Shown here: positions 32,290-36,799 of the stretch, piece after piece
Layout of the letters: every line of letters begins with the position of its first letter
Numbering within the stretch: position 1 is the stretch's first letter
Assembly: GCA_002309345.1 (NCBI GenBank)
Contig: DBWZ01000019.1
Span: 45,580-82,378, forward strand
Length of the DNA: 36,799 nt
Source: Pseudobutyrivibrio sp. UBA1225
GTDB lineage: Bacteria; Bacillota; Clostridia; Lachnospirales; Lachnospiraceae
Direction of reading: 5' to 3'
Translations under genes and position numbers: made by a program
The notes under the pieces: model-generated
The model's input: the letters and a program-made list of their open reading frames with translations, nothing else
Database searches by the model: none
What the model was told of the DNA's origin: nothing

Positions 32290-32351
32290 TCTTCAATGAT
32301 TGTTGAAGGTTTGATATATGGGGAGTAAAAATTACTATTTGGGAGGAAAAT

Positions 32352-33707
32352 ATGAACACAAATGAACCAATCAGAGATGTGTCAAAGCTAGGCACACCAA
32401 AAACACTTATCCTTGGTTTACAGCACTTATTTGCAATGTTTGGAGCGACTATACTTGTTCCAATCCTTGTAAATAACTATTTCAAGGGAGAAGGGTTATC
32501 AATTCAAGTAACACTGTTTTTTGCCGGTCTAGGTACATTGTTTTTTCACCTTTGCGCAAAGCTTAAGGTTCCAGCTTTCTTAGGTTCTTCATTTGCATTT
32601 CTCGGAGGATTTCACACAGTAGCCAAGTTGAATACAGGTATATTTGAAAACATGTCAATGGGTGAGAAATTGCCCTATGCTTGTGGTGGTATCGTAGTGG
32701 CAGGTTCTCTTTATTTGATACTAGCGCTGATAATACGCTTCGTAGGTATCAAAAAGGTAATGAAATTCCTTCCACCGGTTGTTACAGGTCCAATCATCAT
32801 TTGCATCGGTCTTTCTCTTGCACCATCTGCAATCACCAACGCATCATCAAATTGGTTGTTAGCCTTTATCGCTCTTGCCGTTGTAATCATATTCAACATC
32901 TGGGGCAAGGGGATGTTCAAGATACTTCCAATCCTTATGGGTGTAGTGATTTCATATGTGGTGGCCATCGTGTTACACTACCTTGGCTTTACAAACGCAG
33001 ATGGCAGCGCAATTTTAGATTTTGCAGCAGTTAAGGAGGCCTCTTGGGTGGGCTTGCCAGATTTCTTTATCTGCAAATTCAACCTGTCGGCAATCCTTGT
33101 GATGGCTCCAATCGCAATCGCAACTATGATGGAGCATATCGGTGATATGTCTGCAATTTCAGCTACAGTTGGCGAGGATTTGGTCACAGATCCAGGTCTT
33201 CACCGCACACTTATCGGTGATGGTTTAGCAACGGCATTATCAGCATTCTTTGGCGGTCCAGCCAACACAACCTATGGTGAAAACACAGGCGTGTTGGAGC
33301 TTTCAAAGGTATACGACCCAAAGGTAATCAGAATAGCAGCTTTATATGCCATGATTCTTTCATTTATTCCGAAGGTTGCAGATGTTATTGGCACAATGCC
33401 AAGCGCAATAGTAGGTGGAATTAGCTTTATGCTTTATGGTATGATTAGTGCAATAGGAATCAGAAATGTAGTCGAAAATCACGTTGATTTTACCCATTCT
33501 AGAAACCTTATAATTGCAGCAGTTATTCTTGTTTGCGGTCTCGGCTTTGCGGATGGCATTACATTTTCAATCGGAGAGACATCAATTACAATCACAAGCC
33601 TTGCAATCGCAGCAATAGCAGGAATTCTTCTCAACGCAATTATTCCTGGACGCGATTATGAATACGGAAATCCAGAGCCTTACAGATTCGATAAGGACGG
33701 AATTTAA
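32352..33707 (+). CDS. uraA: Uracil permease (nucleobase:cation symporter-2)
   Basis: Takes up uracil with protons. 451 residues, about 14 membrane segments. LGLQHLFAMFGATILVPIL near the N-terminus (about 22-40), HIGDMSAISATVG (about 257-269) with the substrate-binding Glu just before it, and GGPANTTYGENTGVLELSKV (about 302-321) are the uracil-permease signatures. GGGAGG precedes the start. upp follows in 41 bp and completes the uptake and salvage route. No PyrR site or attenuator is seen in the 62-bp gap upstream, only a small TTCAA/TTGAA hairpin. Confidence 0.94.
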   Translation: MNTNEPIRDVSKLGTPKTLILGLQHLFAMFGATILVPILVNNYFKGEGLSIQVTLFFAGLGTLFFHLCAKLKVPAFLGSSFAFLGGFHTVAKLNTGIFENMSMGEKLPYACGGIVVAGSLYLILALIIRFVGIKKVMKFLPPVVTGPIIICIGLSLAPSAITNASSNWLLAFIALAVVIIFNIWGKGMFKILPILMGVVISYVVAIVLHYLGFTNADGSAILDFAAVKEASWVGLPDFFICKFNLSAILVMAPIAIATMMEHIGDMSAISATVGEDLVTDPGLHRTLIGDGLATALSAFFGGPANTTYGENTGVLELSKVYDPKVIRIAALYAMILSFIPKVADVIGTMPSAIVGGISFMLYGMISAIGIRNVVENHVDFTHSRNLIIAAVILVCGLGFADGITFSIGETSITITSLAIAAIAGILLNAIIPGRDYEYGNPEPYRFDKDGI

Positions 33708-33748
33708 ATATCTTGAAATTTTAGACATAGGTTAAGGAGGATAATCTA

Positions 33749-34387
33749 ATGGAAAAATTAGATAACGTAGTAGAGTTAACACATCCTCTACTTCAACACA
33801 AAATTACAATGCTTAGAGACAAGAACACTGGCACAGCGGAATTCAGAGCTCTTGTAGAAGAAATAGCAATGCTTGAGGCTTTTGAAGCCCTCAACGATTT
33901 GCAGACTGTTGATATCGAAATCGAGACACCAATCGAAAAGTGCTTGGCGCCTGTAATCGCAGGTCGCAAGATGGCAATCGTACCAATCCTCAGAGCTGGT
34001 CTTGGTATGGTAAACGGAATTCAGCGTCTAGTGCCTACAGCCAAAATCGGCCACATCGGTATGTACCGCGACGAAGAGACACACGTGCCTCACGAGTATT
34101 ATTGCAAGCTTCCTAGTCCAATCGAGGAGAGACTTATTGTAGTTACCGATCCAATGCTTGCAACAGGTGGTTCTGCAATCGACGCCATCGACTTAATCAA
34201 AAAGCATGGTGGTAAGCGCATCAAGTTCATGGCTATCATTGGAGCACCAGAGGGAGTTAGAGCTCTTCATGAGGCACATCCAGATGTACAAATTTATGTT
34301 GGTCATGTGGACCGTGAGCTTAATGCCGATGCTTATATCTGCCCAGGATTAGGCGATGCAGGCGACAGAATCTTCGGAACTAAATAG
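33749..34387 (+). CDS. upp: Uracil phosphoribosyltransferase
   Basis: Converts uracil and PRPP to UMP. 212 residues, family length about 209. THPLLQHKITMLRDKNTGTAEFR opens the protein. ILRAGLGMVNG lies near residue 81, the PRPP loop VVTDPMLATGGSAIDAID is about 131-148, and the C-terminal uracil-binding YICPGLGDAGDRIFGTK is complete. AAGGAGG precedes the start. Operon with uraA, followed by a long hairpin. Confidence 0.97.
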   Translation: MEKLDNVVELTHPLLQHKITMLRDKNTGTAEFRALVEEIAMLEAFEALNDLQTVDIEIETPIEKCLAPVIAGRKMAIVPILRAGLGMVNGIQRLVPTAKIGHIGMYRDEETHVPHEYYCKLPSPIEERLIVVTDPMLATGGSAIDAIDLIKKHGGKRIKFMAIIGAPEGVRALHEAHPDVQIYVGHVDRELNADAYICPGLGDAGDRIFGTK

Positions 34388-34413
34388 CATAAGAATTATC
34401 ATTGATTTTAAAA

Positions 34414-34476
34414 TACAGGGTCTATGTATAACAGGATTTTTTGCGGGAAATCCTATTATACATGGACCCTGTTTTA
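34414..34476. terminator. Long bidirectional terminator after upp
   Basis: ACAGGGTCTATGTATAACAG (from 34415) continues to GGATTT and pairs with AAATCC...ATACATGGACCCTGT (to about 34472): about 25 bp with two non-Watson-Crick positions and a short GC loop. A and T runs at either side suit both strands. Confidence 0.8.
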
Positions 34477-34591
34477 TATATGTAGGAAAATACTTTTGGG
34501 ACGTTATTTAAAAAACACAGCTGTTCTACTTGTAATAATACAGTTAATACGATATAATGTATCACATAGTACAACAATAATTCATTGGTCA

Positions 34592-34768
34592 GGCAAAGCC
34601 AGATTTTTGCTGGCAATTCCTTTTTACGCCAGCAAAAAGTCATGACTTCTTGCGGACTACTTAAGGAAAAGTCTGCAAGAATCTGGCTTTGCCAGACAAC
34701 ATATATCCTTCGGATAATGTTGGTCTGTGTACGGTTTTTGTTTTTCTGAGGAAAATCAAAAACCTATA
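34592..34768. repeat. Hairpin cluster, left arm of composite element
   Basis: A 14-bp perfect stem GGCAAAGCCAGATT (34592-34605) / AATCTGGCTTTGCC (34680-34693) encloses two hairpins: TTTTGCTGGC/GCCAGCAAAA (34605-34637) and TCTTGCGGAC/GTCTGCAAGA (34648-34680). They are followed by AACAT-ATATCC/GGATA-ATGTT (34698-34721) and GGTTTTTG/CAAAAACC (34733-34764). The part from about 34655 on recurs inverted at 35163-35275. No reading frame of note. Confidence 0.8.
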
Positions 34769-34788
34769 CTATTAGAAGCATATAAAGA

Positions 34789-34983
34789 AAGTATTACTAT
34801 TGTCAAAATAGTATGGTCAGTAATACTTAAGGTGAGTAGAAACTCCTGGAATTGGATAAATTATTGACTTAAAAGTATTAGTATGCTCGGATTTGCGGTT
34901 GACTAATACTTATTTTTCACAATTTTAAGTGAAATATGAACAAAAAGTATTACTTTGCGTCAATATGAGCAAAAGTAATACTT
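34789..34983. repeat. Three tandem hairpins with one shared, covarying stem
   Basis: Hairpin 1: AAGTATTACT/AGTAATACTT (34789-34798 / 34819-34828). Hairpin 2: AAGTATTAGT/ACTAATACTT (34873-34882 / 34902-34911). Hairpin 3: AAGTATTACTTT/AAAGTAATACTT (34945-34956 / 34972-34983). All stems are perfect. In hairpin 2 a C-G pair has become G-C, a compensatory change. Loops (20, 19, 15 nt) and spacers are unrelated. Spacing start to start is 84 and 72 bp. Confidence 0.85.
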
Positions 34984-35030
34984 GATGTGATAAAAGCACT
35001 TGTATTGAAGAAGTTTTCCTGATTAAAAAG

Positions 35031-35277
35031 GAATCTATAGATTCTTGTTTTTCATCAGAAAAACGGGAATCGTACTAGACCTACTTTTTCATGAAATGGA
35101 AAAGTAGTCTGGCAAAGCCAGATTTCTGCTGGCAATTCCTTGTTCTGCCAGCAGAAAGTCATAGGTTTTTGATTTTCCTCAGAAAATCAAAAACCGGATA
35201 TAGACCAATATTTTCTGAAAGAAAATGTTGCTCTGCGAAGCAGAGTTCTTGTGAGCTTTTTCCTTAAGTTGCCACAA
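35031..35277. repeat. Hairpin cluster, right arm of composite element
   Basis: Seven or more consecutive hairpins: GAATCTATAGATTC (35031-35044), GTTTTTC/GAAAAAC (35047-35064), CTACTTTT/AAAAGTAG (35081-35107), TCTGGC-aaa-GCCAGA (35108-35122), TTTCTGCTGGC/GCCAGCAGAAA (35123-35157), GGTTTTTGATTTTC/GAAAATCAAAAACC (35164-35195), CAATATTTTC/GAAAATGTTG (35206-35230), CTCTGC-gaa-GCAGAG (35231-35245). The stretch 35163-35275 is the inverted counterpart of about 34655-34768. Confidence 0.8.
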
Positions 35278-35349
35278 AATAAAGGAATTAATAAATAGTA
35301 GTCATCGAAATGACGATAACATGGTTTAAAAACGAGAGGAGATAATAAG

Positions 35350-36456
35350 ATGAAGAAGAAAATTATAAGTACAATGCTTTGTTTGGCGTTAATGCTGTCA
35401 GCTTGCAGTTTTAAAGATGAGAAGGATGTACCTAATCAAAATGCTAATACTGAAAATACAATAATAGATAACACCGGTGAAGATAAGCCAGATGGGAAGG
35501 AAGATAATAAAGAGGAAAGCTATATCGATTCAGAGGGTCACTATCTTTATAATCCACATCTAAAACCGGCAAAGCTTGCATCCTTATATCCAGATGAATG
35601 TTGGGAGGCTTTCCACAATTTCTGTGATGCTGCAAGAAAAGGCGAAGATACCTTTGAATGCGCAAGTCAGGAAGCGTACGATTTTAGTATGGAGTGTGCA
35701 GTATGGTATTGTTTGTTTCCAGCTGCAACAGATTGGATTTCACCTGGAGCGCCTGATGGCGAGGTTGGATACGAAAATGGAGTTGGACATATTTATTATG
35801 AGATTCCAAAGGAGGAGTTCGTCGAGAAGCAGAAATGGCTTGAAAACGATATCGAAGGAATTCTTAGAGACTGTGATGTAAAAGAAGATGATACAGATTT
35901 TGAAAAGGCTTTGAAAACCTTTAACTATATGGCTGAGAATTTTACATATGGTTATGAAATGATTGAGAATCCTGATATGTCAGTAGAGGAAATAGAGGAT
36001 CGTTTTGGTGTATATAATTGCTTCAAAAACCGTGAGGCCATCTGTGCAGGATTTGGCTCGGCCTACGCATTGCTATTACTTGAATGCGGAGTGGAAGCAG
36101 TAGATATTAGTGGTAATTGCGAAGGCGGCGGTCACAGATGGACAATCGTAACAATTGATGGAAAGGATTATCATTGCGATACAACATGGGCACTCAAAGA
36201 AAACAAAGAGGATAAACTCAGCCTTCAAAATTTTATGATGTCAGATGCAGATCGCATAGACGAAACATTTAACCTTAACGAAATAGATAATTTTATCATC
36301 TTCTACACAATTGATAACTACGATTACTCAACATTCAAATGTACCGACGATAAATACAGTATGTTCCGAGGCAGTACTCTCGAATCCTTTACCCCTGAGG
36401 AAAACAAGCTCACATACAAAACTAAAACAGGCGAGATCGAGGAATACACCTACTAA
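35350..36456 (+). CDS. Secreted transglutaminase-like lipoprotein
   Basis: 368 residues. Lipoprotein signal with lipobox LMLSAC (Cys19), a charged Asn/Asp/Glu/Lys linker (20 to about 60), then a helical region and a transglutaminase-like/cysteine-protease-fold domain: nucleophile Cys in REAICAGFGSAYALLLLECG (about 227-246), His in GGGHRWTIVTIDGKDYH (about 256-272), Asp in HCDTTWA (about 272-278). The triad is complete. Such clostridial lipoproteins are thought to act on wall or surface proteins, as proteases or cross-linkers; the substrate is unknown. GAGAGGAG precedes the start. Its 5' region is the hairpin-rich element and its 3' end abuts repeat copy 4. Confidence 0.85.
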   Translation: MKKKIISTMLCLALMLSACSFKDEKDVPNQNANTENTIIDNTGEDKPDGKEDNKEESYIDSEGHYLYNPHLKPAKLASLYPDECWEAFHNFCDAARKGEDTFECASQEAYDFSMECAVWYCLFPAATDWISPGAPDGEVGYENGVGHIYYEIPKEEFVEKQKWLENDIEGILRDCDVKEDDTDFEKALKTFNYMAENFTYGYEMIENPDMSVEEIEDRFGVYNCFKNREAICAGFGSAYALLLLECGVEAVDISGNCEGGGHRWTIVTIDGKDYHCDTTWALKENKEDKLSLQNFMMSDADRIDETFNLNEIDNFIIFYTIDNYDYSTFKCTDDKYSMFRGSTLESFTPEENKLTYKTKTGEIEEYTY

Positions 36457-36466
36457 ACATCTAAAG

Positions 36467-36790
36467 AAACCGCGCCCGTCCTAGGTTGAGGTGCCGAGCC
36501 CCTGGCTCGCCATGCCACCGGGTGCACACTGCCAGCCCCCAGCACCACTCACCCCGGCTCCACCCCCGACAGCCTCAGGGGGATCTGCTGACAATTTAGC
36601 TAAGATTATAGATTTTCTTAATGCCAAAAGGGAGCTTCTGTCGGGTGTTCGTTCGTCGATTTTACAATTCGAAGGGAATGTAATGTCCCTGACGGACATC
36701 CCCAGAGTTTCAAGAAAAAGTTCCACAAACTAGACTTAGTACAATTGCACGTAAATCCACTTGCTAAGCGAAATTAAAAAAGTGATTTTT
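36467..36790 (-). repeat. Dispersed intergenic repeat, copy 4 (subtype A)
   Basis: Read on the minus strand: CACTTTTTTAATTTCGCTTAG, GCAATTGTACTAAG, CTAGTTTGTGGAACTTTTTC, ATGTCCGTCAGGGACA, GAATTGTAAAA, ATAATCTTAG, GTCAGCAGATCCCCCTGAGG, CTGTCGGGGG, then a long G-rich tail running to about 36467. Block order and many bases equal copy 1 at the other window end. An 80-codon plus-strand frame crosses it but is not kept in copy 1. Confidence 0.8.
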
Positions 36791-36799
36791 TCATATATA

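Noticed and set aside
34592..35277. ROOL/GOLLD-type large RNA or type III toxin-antitoxin repeat
   Set aside because: I cannot match any of their conserved motifs by eye, there is no toxin gene next to it, and the modules are inverted copies rather than one fixed fold. A covariance search would settle it.
36491..36733. 80-codon plus-strand ORF, Pro/Ala-rich then SADNLAKIIDFL-like
   Set aside because: It lies wholly inside repeat copy 4. The homologous stretch of copy 1 read in the same frame is full of stops, and no ribosome site precedes it.

Overview
The window looks like chromosomal DNA of a low-to-moderate GC Gram-positive anaerobe of the Clostridia, most likely a Lachnospiraceae member of the Butyrivibrio/Pseudobutyrivibrio type. 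The class call rests on a Veg protein, MutS2, a SEC-C-tagged methionine aminopeptidase, FMN and lysine riboswitches, TTG starts with strong Shine-Dalgarno sites and Gram-positive wall genes. The genus is my guess from gene content. I see no rRNA, tRNA, transposase, prophage gene or CRISPR array.

Layout: ddl-murF (343-2791) for peptidoglycan precursors; plsC on the minus strand (2861-3592); a 1 kb gap holding a long inverted repeat (3691-4385); veg (4622-4867); an unrecognised 142-codon gene; a coupled cluster of a PcsB-like NlpC/P60 hydrolase, a membrane-anchored SurA-N-like protein, MetAP and an RsuA-family pseudouridine synthase (5745-9142); a livJHMGF branched-chain amino acid ABC transporter plus a cytidylate-kinase-like gene (9322-15062); mutS2; yhaM-rlmD and a NimA-like flavoprotein (17850-20804); a zinc-ribbon membrane protein; the riboflavin operon ribD-ribE-ribBA-ribH under an FMN riboswitch (22502-26196); a membrane diguanylate cyclase facing a potassium channel and a wall amidase (26403-29656); a lysine riboswitch with dapA, a KdsC-like phosphatase and a TraX-like protein (29783-32289); uraA-upp for uracil salvage; a 960 bp non-coding block packed with hairpins (34388-35349); and a secreted transglutaminase-like lipoprotein (35350-36456).

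The coding part is mostly housekeeping. The unusual material is between the genes. (1) A roughly 300 bp repeat family has four copies here: at both window edges in opposite orientation, and as the two arms of the 3691-4385 inverted repeat. (2) At 34.59-35.28 kb, two inverted, hairpin-rich arms flank three tandem hairpins that share one 10-bp stem, with a compensatory base-pair change in the middle one. (3) Near-identical long hairpins are tandemly duplicated between livJ and livH. Protein-level oddities are an insertion of about 34 residues just before Walker B of MutS2, a diguanylate cyclase ending in a receiver-like domain with Glu at the phospho-acceptor position, and a small phosphatase gene whose ribosome-binding site lies in the 3' arm of the upstream terminator.

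All calls come from reading the sequence and remembered family knowledge; no database search was run.
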